From assembly GCA_949502025.1 (NCBI GenBank), contig CATBCG010000074.1, forward strand, positions 1 to 44,746: a stretch of DNA of 44,746 bases, given 5' to 3'. Each line of letters begins with the position of its first letter. The first letter of the stretch is position 1. Origin of the DNA: MGBC131033 sp910585655. GTDB lineage: Bacteria; Bacillota; Clostridia; Lachnospirales; Lachnospiraceae. A program made the position numbers and the translations under genes. Shown piece after piece: positions 16,537-24,492 of the stretch. The notes under the pieces are model-generated. The model did no database searches, was not told where the DNA came from, and saw only the letters and a program-made list of their open reading frames with translations.

Positions 16537-17040
16537 TTAATATTTACGGATTTCATCCAGCGTGTCGTCGGAAGATTTGTCGATGGCGCGAATGACCACA
16601 TAATAACCATCGTTTTCCCGCACCGGGACATAAACCCGATCGGAACACTTTTTGCCGAGGATGGCCTTGCCAATCGGAGAGTCAATGCTGATCATACCTT
16701 TTAGCGTATTACCGCGTACGGTTGTCACCAGCTTGTAGGTTTCCTCAAGGTCATCCTCTTCAAAATAAAGAGTTACCGTATTGTTCATCCCTACTTCATC
16801 CTCCTTTGAAGTATCCGGGATAATCTGGGCTGTACGAATCATTCGTTCCAAGTAACGAATCCGGCTCTCGTTTTGGTTTTTATCTTTTTTGGCAGCATGG
16901 TATTCAAAGTTTTCACTTAAATCTCCATGCGCGCGGGCTTCCTTTACAGCTTCTATAGCCTGCTTGCGTACTACCAGTTTCCTATGTTCGATTTCCTCTT
17001 CCATTTTCCGGATGTCGCTTTGCGTCAGTTTGTCATACAT
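16537..17040 (-). CDS. greA: GreA-type transcript cleavage factor
   Basis: The 167-residue protein has the Gre architecture. An N-terminal antiparallel coiled coil (about 1-80) contains the conserved acidic tip ARAHGDLSENFEYHAAK, which inserts in the RNA polymerase secondary channel and promotes cleavage of stalled transcripts. A C-terminal FKBP-like domain follows, with motif DSPIGKAILGKKCSDRV. It is transcribed towards galT and faces away from the nfeD promoter. Clostridia often have two Gre proteins, so this may be a paralogue of the main GreA. Confidence 0.85.
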   Translation of the reverse strand: MYDKLTQSDIRKMEEEIEHRKLVVRKQAIEAVKEARAHGDLSENFEYHAAKKDKNQNESRIRYLERMIRTAQIIPDTSKEDEVGMNNTVTLYFEEDDLEETYKLVTTVRGNTLKGMISIDSPIGKAILGKKCSDRVYVPVRENDGYYVVIRAIDKSSDDTLDEIRKY

Positions 17041-17166
17041 CGTGATATCGTCCTTTCTATTCTTATTTTTTCAGGTGCTAATTCCCTAGTTTATTCCAAA
17101 AAAGAAAAAATGTCGAGTGGATTTTTAGAGTTTCATTAAAAGTAAATTAAATTTCCTCTTTTATCC

Positions 17167-17195
17167 TTGCTTTTTTTCCTTGCTTGAGGTATAAT
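17167..17195 (+). promoter_or_regulatory. Promoter of the nfeD-SPFH operon
   Basis: TTGCTT and TATAAT are separated by 17 bp, about 50 bp before nfeD. Confidence 0.65.
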
Positions 17196-17247
17196 AATAC
17201 AGAAGAAGGAAGTTGCACTGTCTGTAAAGCAAAGAGAGGTGAAGGGT

Positions 17248-17682
17248 ATGCAAGCAATGTATTGGCTGATTGCCTTGGCGGCGCTGCTCCTAATTGAAAT
17301 CGTGACCCTTGGGCTGACAACCATCTGGTTTGCCGGGGGAAGTTTGGTTGCGTTTTTCGTAGCAATATTCGGAGGCCCTTTCTGGCTGCAGTTTGTCTTG
17401 TTTTTTGTTGTATCTCTGCTGTTGTTGTTATTTACGAGACCAGTAGCCGTAAAGTATATTAACAGAAGCAGGATCAGGACAAATTATGAAAGTATGCCGG
17501 GCAGGGAAGGCAGAGTAACCGAGCGGATTGACAATTTCAACGAATCCGGAACCGTAGTAGTCGGAGGTCAGGAATGGTCGGCGCGCACTATAGCGGACGG
17601 AATGGTAATAGAACCTGGGACAAAGGTACTGGTTCGGGAAATCCGCGGTGTCAAGCTAATCGTAGAGGAAAGAGAGGAATAG
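17248..17682 (+). CDS. NfeD-family membrane protein
   Basis: The protein has 144 residues, with two or three membrane helices (about 3-75, including LIALAALLLIEIVTLGLTTIW) and a C-terminal OB-fold domain (about 88-143) with GREGRVTERI and GTKVLVREIRGVKLIVEE. NfeD proteins partner with SPFH proteins in membrane organisation and quality control. The SPFH gene begins 3 bp downstream, which supports this pairing. The ATG at 17248 is preferred over GTG 17239 because GAGGTGA lies 5 bp upstream of it. Confidence 0.88.
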   Translation: MQAMYWLIALAALLLIEIVTLGLTTIWFAGGSLVAFFVAIFGGPFWLQFVLFFVVSLLLLLFTRPVAVKYINRSRIRTNYESMPGREGRVTERIDNFNESGTVVVGGQEWSARTIADGMVIEPGTKVLVREIRGVKLIVEEREE

Positions 17683-17685
17683 GGT

Positions 17686-18633
17686 ATGGATAATTTAGGA
17701 ACTTTTTTAGTCATTGCTCTGATTATTATTCTGCTGGTGGTTCTGGCGTCTTGTATCAAGATCGTACCACAGGCAAACGCCTATATTTTAGAGCGTTTGG
17801 GCGGCTATCAGGCTACTTGGAACGTGGGTGTGCATATTAAAATACCGTTTATTGAACGCGTAGCAAAGCGTGTGACGTTAAAAGAACAGGTAGTAGACTT
17901 TGATCCACAGCCTGTGATTACCAAAGATAATGTTACAATGCGGATCGATACGGTTGTCTTTTTTCAGATTACCGATCCAAAGCTGTTTACGTATGGAGTA
18001 GAAAATCCGATTATGGCGATTGAAAACCTGACGGCTACTACCTTGCGTAATATCATCGGCGATTTGGAATTAGACCAGACGCTTACGTCCAGAGAGACGA
18101 TCAACACCAAGATGCGGGCGTCTTTGGATATTGCTACCGATCCATGGGGAATCAAGGTCAACCGTGTAGAATTAAAGAACATCATTCCTCCGGCAGCTAT
18201 CCAGGAAGCGATGGAAAAGCAGATGAAGGCAGAGCGCGAGCGGCGTGAGTCCGTTACCCGTGCCGAAGGTGAAAAGAAAGCGGCGATCCTTGTATCCGAA
18301 GGAAAAAAGGAATCGATGATTCTGCAGGCAGAGGGCGAAAAGCAGTCTGCAATTCTTCGTGCAGAAGCCAAAAAGGAAGCGACGATCAAAGAAGCGGAAG
18401 GTCAGGCAGAGGCAATTATGGCAATCCAGAAAGCCAATGCAGACGGTATTCGTTTTCTCAATGAAGCCAATGCGTCTTCCGAGGTTATCAAGCTTAAAAG
18501 CTTGGAGGCATTTTCCAAAGCAGCAGACGGCAAGGCGACCAAAATCATCATTCCATCCGAAATCCAGTCCTTGGCTGGTATGGTCAGCAGTATTAAAGAA
18601 GTAGCAGTGGATGTAAAAGAAGAACGAGCTTAA
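17686..18633 (+). CDS. SPFH/band 7 (stomatin-like) membrane protein
   Basis: The 315-residue protein has one N-terminal membrane helix (about 5-26), then a band 7 domain (ANAYILERLGGYQATWNVGVH, FDPQPVITKDNVTMRIDTV, IGDLELDQTL), then a long Ala/Glu/Lys-rich coiled coil (about 185-260) that drives oligomer formation. It is a QmcA/stomatin-type scaffold of membrane microdomains, cooperating with the NfeD protein encoded immediately upstream. A hairpin terminator follows at 18676. Confidence 0.9.
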   Translation: MDNLGTFLVIALIIILLVVLASCIKIVPQANAYILERLGGYQATWNVGVHIKIPFIERVAKRVTLKEQVVDFDPQPVITKDNVTMRIDTVVFFQITDPKLFTYGVENPIMAIENLTATTLRNIIGDLELDQTLTSRETINTKMRASLDIATDPWGIKVNRVELKNIIPPAAIQEAMEKQMKAERERRESVTRAEGEKKAAILVSEGKKESMILQAEGEKQSAILRAEAKKEATIKEAEGQAEAIMAIQKANADGIRFLNEANASSEVIKLKSLEAFSKAADGKATKIIIPSEIQSLAGMVSSIKEVAVDVKEERA

Positions 18634-18675
18634 ATTTAAATCAGCGCGTTCCTGCCCGGAGAGCTTTTTGTAAAA

Positions 18676-18730
18676 AAGGTCATAGGAAGCATTGGAAAAA
18701 TGTTTCTTATGACCTTCTTATAATCTTTTT
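18676..18730 (+). terminator. Terminator after the nfeD-SPFH operon
   Basis: AAGGTCATAGGAA pairs with TTCTTATGACCTT (G-U pairs included). It is followed by CTTATAATCTTTTT. Confidence 0.75.
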
Positions 18731-18772
18731 ACAATCTTGCTGTTTGATTTGAAAAATAAAAGAGGAATGTCT

Positions 18773-19891
18773 ATGTTAGAATTAAAAGGAAAATATAACG
18801 AGGCGAAAGTATTTACGGACGTTGTAGATGAAGCTTCTATTTCACAGATTATCCTGTTATTAAACCAGGAATTTACAAGCGGCAGTAAAATACGGATGAT
18901 GCCGGACGTCCATGCAGGGGCGGGCTGTACAGTAGGAACGACAATGACGATCACCGATAAGGCGGTGCCGAATCTCGTAGGAGTGGATATCGGCTGCGGA
19001 ATAGAAACCATTCGCATAAAGGAAAAGCATATGGAACTGCAAAAGCTGGATAAGCTGATTTATGAGCGTATCCCTTCTGGCTTTTCGGTGCGGGAAAAGA
19101 CACATCGGTATTTTGATTCGTTTCCGTTAGAGGAGCTTTTTTGCTATAAAAAAATCAATCCTCTTCGGGCAGAAAAAAGCCTGGGAACGCTAGGCGGAGG
19201 GAATCATTTTATTGAGGCAGATAAGGATGAAGAGGGAAATATTTATCTGGTAATCCATTCCGGCAGCAGACATTTGGGGTTAGAAGTGGCAAATTATTAT
19301 CAGGAAGAGGGGTATCAGGCGTTGTGTCCGGCTCCGCAGGGGCAGTCTAAAATTCCCAGGACGTTAGCCTATGTAGAAGGAGAGCTGTTTAAAAACTACC
19401 TTCATGATATGAAATTAGTACAACGCTTTGCCGAGTTAAATCGCCAGGCTATGATGGACGAATTGGTCAAGGGAATGAAGCTGCATGTGGTAGAGCAATT
19501 TACCACCGTTCATAATTACATTGATACAGAGGCGATGGTTCTGCGGAAGGGAGCCGTTTCTGCAAAGGCAGGAGAAACTTTACTGATTCCAATCAATATG
19601 CGGGACGGCTCTCTAATCTGTACCGGCAAAGGGAACGACGATTGGAACCAGTCCGCACCGCATGGAGCCGGAAGACTGATGAGCCGTTCGGCTGCCAAGC
19701 AGTCCTTTACCGTTTCGGAGTTTAAAAAGCAGATGAAGGGAATTTTTACCACTTCCGTCAGCCAGGAAACTTTGGACGAATGCCCGATGGCGTATAAGGG
19801 AATGGAGGATATCATAGGGAATATCAAAGAAACCGCAGAAATTACCCGCCGTCTCCAGCCGATTTATAATTTTAAGGCAGGGAAAGAATAA
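18773..19891 (+). CDS. rtcB: RtcB-family RNA ligase
   Basis: The 372-residue protein joins RNA 2',3'-cyclic phosphate or 3'-phosphate ends to 5'-OH ends with GTP and Mn2+. Motifs are MPDVHAGAGCTVGTTM, DIGCGIETI (metal-binding Cys), LGGGNHFIEA, HSGSRHLG and PHGAGRLMSR, where the His takes the guanylate. It is shorter than E. coli RtcB, as in the compact bacterial clade. No archease or RtcR gene is adjacent. The ATG at 18773 is chosen over the in-frame upstream codon at 18737 because AGAGGAA sits before it and it matches the family N-terminus. Confidence 0.9.
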   Translation: MLELKGKYNEAKVFTDVVDEASISQIILLLNQEFTSGSKIRMMPDVHAGAGCTVGTTMTITDKAVPNLVGVDIGCGIETIRIKEKHMELQKLDKLIYERIPSGFSVREKTHRYFDSFPLEELFCYKKINPLRAEKSLGTLGGGNHFIEADKDEEGNIYLVIHSGSRHLGLEVANYYQEEGYQALCPAPQGQSKIPRTLAYVEGELFKNYLHDMKLVQRFAELNRQAMMDELVKGMKLHVVEQFTTVHNYIDTEAMVLRKGAVSAKAGETLLIPINMRDGSLICTGKGNDDWNQSAPHGAGRLMSRSAAKQSFTVSEFKKQMKGIFTTSVSQETLDECPMAYKGMEDIIGNIKETAEITRRLQPIYNFKAGKE

Positions 19892-19941
19892 AGGGCTTTA
19901 AAAGGGGTTCAAAAAAACTCGAAAAATATTATGAAATTTTC

Positions 19942-19970
19942 TTGACAATTAAAACAATTCATTGTATACT
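19942..19970 (+). promoter_or_regulatory. Consensus promoter of the tRNA-Trp gene
   Basis: A perfect TTGACA and TATACT are 17 bp apart, about 47 bp before the mature tRNA. Confidence 0.8.
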
Positions 19971-20016
19971 AGAGAGGCAGTAAACGGCTGTGCCAGATAG
20001 GCGGCAGCCAGGAGAT

Positions 20017-20087
20017 AGGGGATTGGTCAAATGGTATGACAAGGGTCTCCAAAACCTTTAGCGGGAGTTCGATTCTCTCATCCCCTG
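20017..20087 (+). tRNA. tRNA-Trp (CCA anticodon)
   Basis: The 71 nt fold into a full cloverleaf. Acceptor AGGGGAT pairs with ATCCCCT; the D stem is GTCA/TGAC; the anticodon stem is AGGGT/ACCTT with loop CTCCAAA, so the anticodon is CCA (Trp); the T stem is GGGAG/CTCTC with loop TTCGATT. The discriminator is G and the 3' CCA is not encoded. Confidence 0.95.
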
Positions 20088-20096
20088 TTAGAAGAA

Positions 20097-20142
20097 AATA
20101 CGCTGAAAACCTGATAGAATAAGGGTTTCGGCGTATTTTTTT
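20097..20142 (+). terminator. Terminator of the tRNA-Trp transcript
   Basis: AATACGC-TGAAAACC pairs with GGGTTTCGGCGTATT, followed by TTTTTTT. Confidence 0.85.
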
Positions 20143-20284
20143 GCTGTGAAAAAAACAGTTGATTTGGGAGAAATTGGTATTGTTTTCACTGTAAATCACC
20201 CTCTTTCACGAGTAAAGTTGTGTAGTAAGTATAGAAAAGTTGAGTGGTAGGAATAGTGACATGGTATAGCAGAAGATGTGTATA

Positions 20285-20661
20285 CCTTTTCATTCCAAAA
20301 TATCGCAAAAGGTATTGTATGGAAAGGTAAAAGAAGATGAGGGAGATTATCTGCACTTTATGCCAATATAAAAATGTGGAGATTCTAGCAGGTGCAGTGT
20401 GTGTGGATCATGTACATCTGAGTGTAGCGATTCCACCAAAGATAAGCGTATCTAACTTTATGGGTTATTTAATAAGGAAAGAGTACCTTAATGCTTTATG
20501 ATCGCCACTAAGAATTACAGAGCAAATGGGACAAGGCGTTTTGGTCGAGAGGGTACTATATAGAGACAATTGGTAATATTACCAATGAGGCAGTACGAAA
20601 GTATATAAAAGAACAGGTAGAAGAATCAAGGAAAGAAAATACCAAAAGTACCGCTTTCTAA
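20285..20661 (+). pseudogene. tnpA: Decayed IS200-type Y1 (HUH) transposase gene
   Basis: Fragments in three frames together rebuild an IS200-family TnpA: FIPKYRKR, VLYGKVKED, then MREIICTLCQYKNVEILAG, VDHVHLSVAIPPKISVSNF, MGYL, then after a +1 shift STLMLYDRH, a stop codon, and ELQSKWDKAFWSRGYYIETI to AVRKYIKEQ. The HUH metal motif (DHVHL) and the nucleophile Tyr (RKYIKEQ) can still be seen, but at least two frameshifts and one stop make it inactive. It ends at the TAA at 20659-20661 and is followed by the element's terminal hairpin. Confidence 0.88.
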
Positions 20662-20737
20662 GCGGATCAGTAATAGTGCTTGTGACGCCGCCCTTTGGGG
20701 CGAGCAGTAACAATTCCCCTTTGGAGAGGCAATATCA

Positions 20738-20760
20738 AACCACCAGTTGAACTGGTGGTT
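20738..20760. repeat. IS200-type right-end hairpin
   Basis: A perfect 10-bp stem, AACCACCAGT / ACTGGTGGTT with loop TGA, lies 76 bp after the decayed tnpA. Subterminal hairpins of this kind are what IS200/IS605 transposases recognise as single strands. The element end should lie just beyond, near GATGACTTAG. Confidence 0.75.
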
Positions 20761-20784
20761 GATGACTTAGTAATACATATTGGA

Positions 20785-21510
20785 TTATGCTAATTGCATA
20801 ATATTGGCTTGCAATTCTTTTAATTCCTCAAGAGATAACGAAGGAACGCAATCTGCAATATCTTCTAATGACATTTTACCTTTTTTAATCATTCTTTCTG
20901 CCGTAACTCTATCTCTGCTATCTTCAATATCCTTGGTATAAGCTTTTAAAATTTGTTCATCATCAAACAATGTCATCATCATATCCACAACCTCCTGTTC
21001 CTTGCTTTCCAGATATTCCTTTAACACGTCTCTGTTTTTACAGATACGGATGGTTTCTGTCACTGCTTGTTTCGTATTTCCGTACTGCTTTCTCTGCTCT
21101 TGGTACAATACCTTTATTTTTGCCTCCAAAGCAATCTTTTCCCCATCAAAAAAATCTTTCTGGAGGGATAGGGTATCTGGGATATGTGTCCTGTTTCCGG
21201 TATAAATCACATACAGTTCCGGTTTCGGCAGGTTCACCTTTTTGCTTCCGTATAGGTTTTGGTTGGTGCGCTTCAGATAATCATGATAAGTCTGTATCAA
21301 ATACATCAGCGCACGGATAATGATGTTAAACGTCCAGGTGGATTGGCTTTCCACCAATATCAGTAACCGGTTGCCAACCGAAAAACCTAAATCATTGTAA
21401 TCAGCGTCCACTAGAACATGTTTGAGAGTCACATCTTCGATGTCTTCCTCCGTTGCCTGGGAATCCTCTGGATGAAGTATTTTTATAGTTTTTTTGTAGT
21501 TTCCTAGCGA
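20785..21510 (-). pseudogene. Decayed Rpn-family (PD-(D/E)XK) nuclease/transposase ORF
   Basis: The open frame runs from after an in-frame TAG (21511-21513) to 20785. No ATG with a ribosome site is seen; the first usable codon is GTG at 21432. The residues NDLGFSVGNRLLILVESQST and ALMYLIQTYHDY match the Rpn/transposase_31-type nuclease core common in Clostridia; the E-S-Q part belongs to the nuclease motif. Compared with what I remember of intact relatives, residues appear to be missing before EQRKQYG and before TAERMIKKGKM. With no start codon, this is best read as a decaying gene. Its end lies just beyond the IS200 hairpin. Confidence 0.6.
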
Positions 21511-21544
21511 CTAAGCTGGTGGTCTTGACTTTATTGTGATCATT

Positions 21545-22627
21545 TTAATAGTATTCTTTATATGACTTATTAATATTTATGGTAGATTTTGTTCCATCCA
21601 TATATTCAACAGTAACGGTAGTGATTTTCATTTTACCAGTATTAGAATTATATATAACAGGATCCCAATAATAGGTCTCTTTTTTTCCTGATTTTAATGG
21701 TCCCACTACGGTTAATTTTCTTTTACTAACACGAGCTATTTCACAATAAGCAGGATCTCCAACAGTATTGTAATACTTGGTATCCAAATATACATATTTG
21801 ATAGTTTTTTTAACATTATTTTCAATTGTTATCCTCGGCTCAACACCACCAACGGTATTGATATGAAAATAAGCATCAAGAAATATTATCGGCGGAGTTT
21901 TAACTACTACATTACAAGTATATTTTTTACCATTTTCTAATTCACAGGTAATTTTACATTTTCCGGCTTTGACTCCCGTTACGTTTCCCTTTTTGTCTAC
22001 AGTAGCGATTTTTTTATTAGAAGTAGACCATTTAACAGTGGATATTCCGGAACAAGTTGGTTCTAGTACTTTTAATTTTATTTTTTTACTTTTTCCTGCA
22101 TATACATTTTTTTCCTTATCTATTTCAACTGATGTAGCAGGTACTTCCTTTACAGTTACTTTGTAATAAGCAGGAAATGCAGGGAAATAGTCAAGATCTC
22201 TGGAGTCATAACAATAAATATCCGTTTCGCCGGGTTTAAAAACATATTCATTTTCATATATGACTTCTTCGCTGTTTTCACTGTCTAAAAATATTTTTTT
22301 GCTTTTTTCATAATCATGAGAATAATTTTTGATTTTGAAATAAATATAATTTTTTTTATCCCAATAATCAAAGCCTTTTTCATTTTCATCATTTTCTGGT
22401 AAGTATTCTCCGCCATCCACGGTTATAGTTACATGTACTCTGGTTTTTTTGTCAAAAGAATAAGCATATCTGGTGGCGTCCCATTCGTTATTTATAATTT
22501 TTTCACCATATTCTTTTCCTGTTTTAGCGTCTACATCTTCCCAGATGGCATGAGCAGTGGTAGAAAAAGTAAAAAATAGTATTAAAACAATGCCCACTGT
22601 AACACTTAGTTTTTTTATAAGATTCAT
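21545..22627 (-). CDS. Secreted protein with bacterial Ig-like (Big_2) domain
   Basis: The 360-residue protein has a signal peptide (residues 1-27, ending TTAHA). Residues about 30-150 have no clear family. Residues about 165-245 form a Big_2 Ig-like domain (YAGKSKKIKLKV, STVKWSTSNKKIATVDKKG, VTGVKAGKCKITCEL), a fold used by surface and secreted proteins as a spacer or adhesive module. Residues 250-360 form another beta-rich domain with paired YYWDPV and VTVEYMDGTKSTI, whose role is unknown. There is no LPxTG or other visible anchor. The start ATG overlaps the stop of the upstream gene (ATGA) and has GGGAGGG before it, so the two are coupled. AT-rich codon use differs from the flanking housekeeping genes and suggests acquisition. 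Confidence 0.75.
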   Translation of the reverse strand: MNLIKKLSVTVGIVLILFFTFSTTAHAIWEDVDAKTGKEYGEKIINNEWDATRYAYSFDKKTRVHVTITVDGGEYLPENDENEKGFDYWDKKNYIYFKIKNYSHDYEKSKKIFLDSENSEEVIYENEYVFKPGETDIYCYDSRDLDYFPAFPAYYKVTVKEVPATSVEIDKEKNVYAGKSKKIKLKVLEPTCSGISTVKWSTSNKKIATVDKKGNVTGVKAGKCKITCELENGKKYTCNVVVKTPPIIFLDAYFHINTVGGVEPRITIENNVKKTIKYVYLDTKYYNTVGDPAYCEIARVSKRKLTVVGPLKSGKKETYYWDPVIYNSNTGKMKITTVTVEYMDGTKSTININKSYKEYY

Positions 22628-23754
22628 TTTAAATCCCTCCCATATAGAGTAAACCCAATGTCAACTGCTCTTAAATTGAGCTTTTCCATAAGCATTAAGT
22701 CTAAAAAATTGATGGCAAGCTGTAAGCTTAAGTTAGAAAATTGATTAATTTGAGTATCTGCCAATCCAATATTATTTGATGCAACAAATACAAGATTTTC
22801 CTTATTATACATAGGAACTATCATTTGTGCGTTTGCAACAAATCCAAATTCATATTCTTCATTGAATAAGGCGCACTGAACATTTGTTTGATCGAGCGTA
22901 TTTTGCGGATTTATGATAAATTCTACAGAGGACAATACTCCGCTCATATCATTCAAAAAGAAAAAGGAAAGTTCATCCGTTTTTTCATTATATGAAATAG
23001 TAGCGTTTAGTTCACAAATCTCTCCCGATTGCAAAACATCATAACGAGAATGTTGAATGACTCTTTCTCCTTCATAGACAATTCCATATGTTTTCGTATA
23101 TTTTTTTAGTGTGTCTAAATTTGAATCAATAATTTCGCCGAGAGTAGGTTCCTTTTTGTCATCGGTGTCATTTTCAGATGGATCTTTGATATCTTCTTTT
23201 TCGATTAAACCTAACTCCTCTGCATTTTCAATATAAGAAATTGGAGGAAGGTCAGAATCGGATAATGGATATTTTGAATATAAAAGAACTCCAGAATAGC
23301 CTTTTGCTTTGTATTCTGTTGCTTTAGGGGCAGAAAAGTACTTACAATAAAACAAAGGAGAAACAGCATTGCAATGAATCATATTTGTTTTATTGCTAAG
23401 TATTGGAGCATATTTAGCTGTTTTATTTTGCTTTTTTTTCGTAACAAGAGAATACTTTTTTGTTCCTCTTTGATAAGTACATGTAGACTCCGTTTCCGTG
23501 TCGGTAAGAGTAAATTTTCCTTTACCCAAATTTTCATAGTCCAGTCCGAAATTATCTGCAAATTTTTTGGCTGGGATCATCAAAGCACCATTAGAGGTTC
23601 TTTCCACCATATCGTCATATCCCCAATAATTTCCATCATCATAAGAGATAACAAGATATTTTTTTGCGGCGGCTTCGGTTCTTTGATAGGGCAGGAGTGA
23701 AATGACTATCGCTATAATAAGCAGCATTCCCAAGTAACTCTTTTGTTTCTTCAT
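22624..23754 (-). CDS. Secreted protein with copper amine oxidase-like N-terminal segment
   Basis: The 376-residue protein starts at the ATG at 23754, which follows GGGGGATT; the longer frame to 23814 lacks a ribosome site. Residues 1-28 are a signal peptide (hydrophobic LGMLLIIAIVISLL, cleavage near EAAA). Residues 50-90 (GALMIPAKKFADNFGLDYE, GKFTLT) resemble the stalk or copper amine oxidase-like domain that mediates cell-surface attachment in Firmicutes. The C-terminal part (about 210-376) has no recognised family. It is cotranscribed and translationally coupled with the Ig-like protein downstream, so the two probably act together outside the cell. Their task is not evident. Confidence 0.65.
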   Translation of the reverse strand: MKKQKSYLGMLLIIAIVISLLPYQRTEAAAKKYLVISYDDGNYWGYDDMVERTSNGALMIPAKKFADNFGLDYENLGKGKFTLTDTETESTCTYQRGTKKYSLVTKKKQNKTAKYAPILSNKTNMIHCNAVSPLFYCKYFSAPKATEYKAKGYSGVLLYSKYPLSDSDLPPISYIENAEELGLIEKEDIKDPSENDTDDKKEPTLGEIIDSNLDTLKKYTKTYGIVYEGERVIQHSRYDVLQSGEICELNATISYNEKTDELSFFFLNDMSGVLSSVEFIINPQNTLDQTNVQCALFNEEYEFGFVANAQMIVPMYNKENLVFVASNNIGLADTQINQFSNLSLQLAINFLDLMLMEKLNLRAVDIGFTLYGRDLK

Positions 23755-23785
23755 AAGAAATCCCCCTTTTAATCTTATAATAAAA

Positions 23786-23814
23786 AGTTTAGCTAAAGAA
23801 ACGAAAAAAGTCAA
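23786..23814 (-). promoter_or_regulatory. Promoter of the two-gene secreted-protein operon
   Basis: On the minus strand TTGACT and TAAACT are 17 bp apart, about 32 bp before the ATG at 23754. Confidence 0.65.
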
Positions 23815-24009
23815 CCAAATATTATTTACGCTAGAAAAGAACGATTGGCAGAATTATTATTTTTTTTGAAATTTAGAAAGGAAGAAGGGCTATGGAAAGA
23901 TTGACAAGGCTGAGATTTTTTCGTATGATAGTAGCGAGAGATTTGATTTGTAGAACATGAAAAATCTAGTATACTTGAAAATATCACAAAACAGGAAGGT
24001 GGGAAAACA
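23815..24009. other. AT-rich spacer with one tiny ORF
   Basis: No established gene is seen. A 22-codon ORF (23892-23960) follows a good AAGGAAGAAGGG site, but it encodes a basic, unremarkable peptide and is more likely a scrap than a gene. A TATACT-like box lies near 23970, ahead of the Uma2 relic. Confidence 0.35.
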
Positions 24010-24410
24010 ATGGATATGTTACCGATAGAAGATATGAGTAAGACATATTTGGAACATTCTATGGTTATTCATAATTTTGTTATAAAAATAGGAAGTCAGA
24101 TATAAAGATAGAAAAAATATATCATTTACAGGAATTCCTCGTTTTGTTATGGAGGTATTATCAGATTCTACGGAAAAATATGACCGAAATGAGAAAATGG
24201 AACTATATAGAACGGTGGGTGTTTCGGAATATTGGATTGTAGACTGGAGAAAAAAAACAGGTGGAAATATATATGTTTGACTGGAAAGAAGATGGAACAG
24301 GTTACTCCTATTTATTTAAAACCATTACAGAAAAGAATAAGGAAGAACTGCAAATGGTTATGTTTCCAAATTTGAAAATTTCTTTCGAGGAATTGTTTTA
24401 TATAGATTAG
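24010..24410 (+). pseudogene. Decayed Uma2-family (DUF820) nuclease gene
   Basis: The start MDMLPIEDMSKTYLEHSMVI after an AGGAAGG site matches the usual N-terminus of Uma2-family PD-(D/E)XK proteins. The middle is lost: after VIKIGSQI a stop occurs and roughly 60 residues are missing. The C-terminal part resumes as GIPRFVMEVLSDSTEKYDRN and YRTVGVSEYWIVDWR. A one-base slip in a run of eight A's (about 24250) then shifts the last part, VEIYMFDWKEDGTGYSYLFK. The gene is not functional. Confidence 0.8.
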
Positions 24411-24415
24411 TAGAG

Positions 24416-24433
24416 GAACAGTTTTGGCTGTTC
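24416..24433. repeat. Small inverted repeat before prmA
   Basis: GAACAG and CTGTTC are separated by TTTTGG, about 60 bp upstream of prmA. There is no T-tract, so this may be an operator or a weak leader hairpin. Confidence 0.3.
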
Positions 24434-24492
24434 TGATAAGGAAAAACACTATAGATCGAGAATAGATAATGATCAAGAAAGGGAACACAAAT

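Noticed and set aside
20097..20142. Possible riboswitch after tRNA-Trp
   Set aside because: It is a simple stem with a T-tract directly after the tRNA, which is a terminator.
23892..23960. 22-codon ORF with a good ribosome site
   Set aside because: Too short and without any recognisable feature; it lies in a spacer next to decayed genes, so it is more likely chance.
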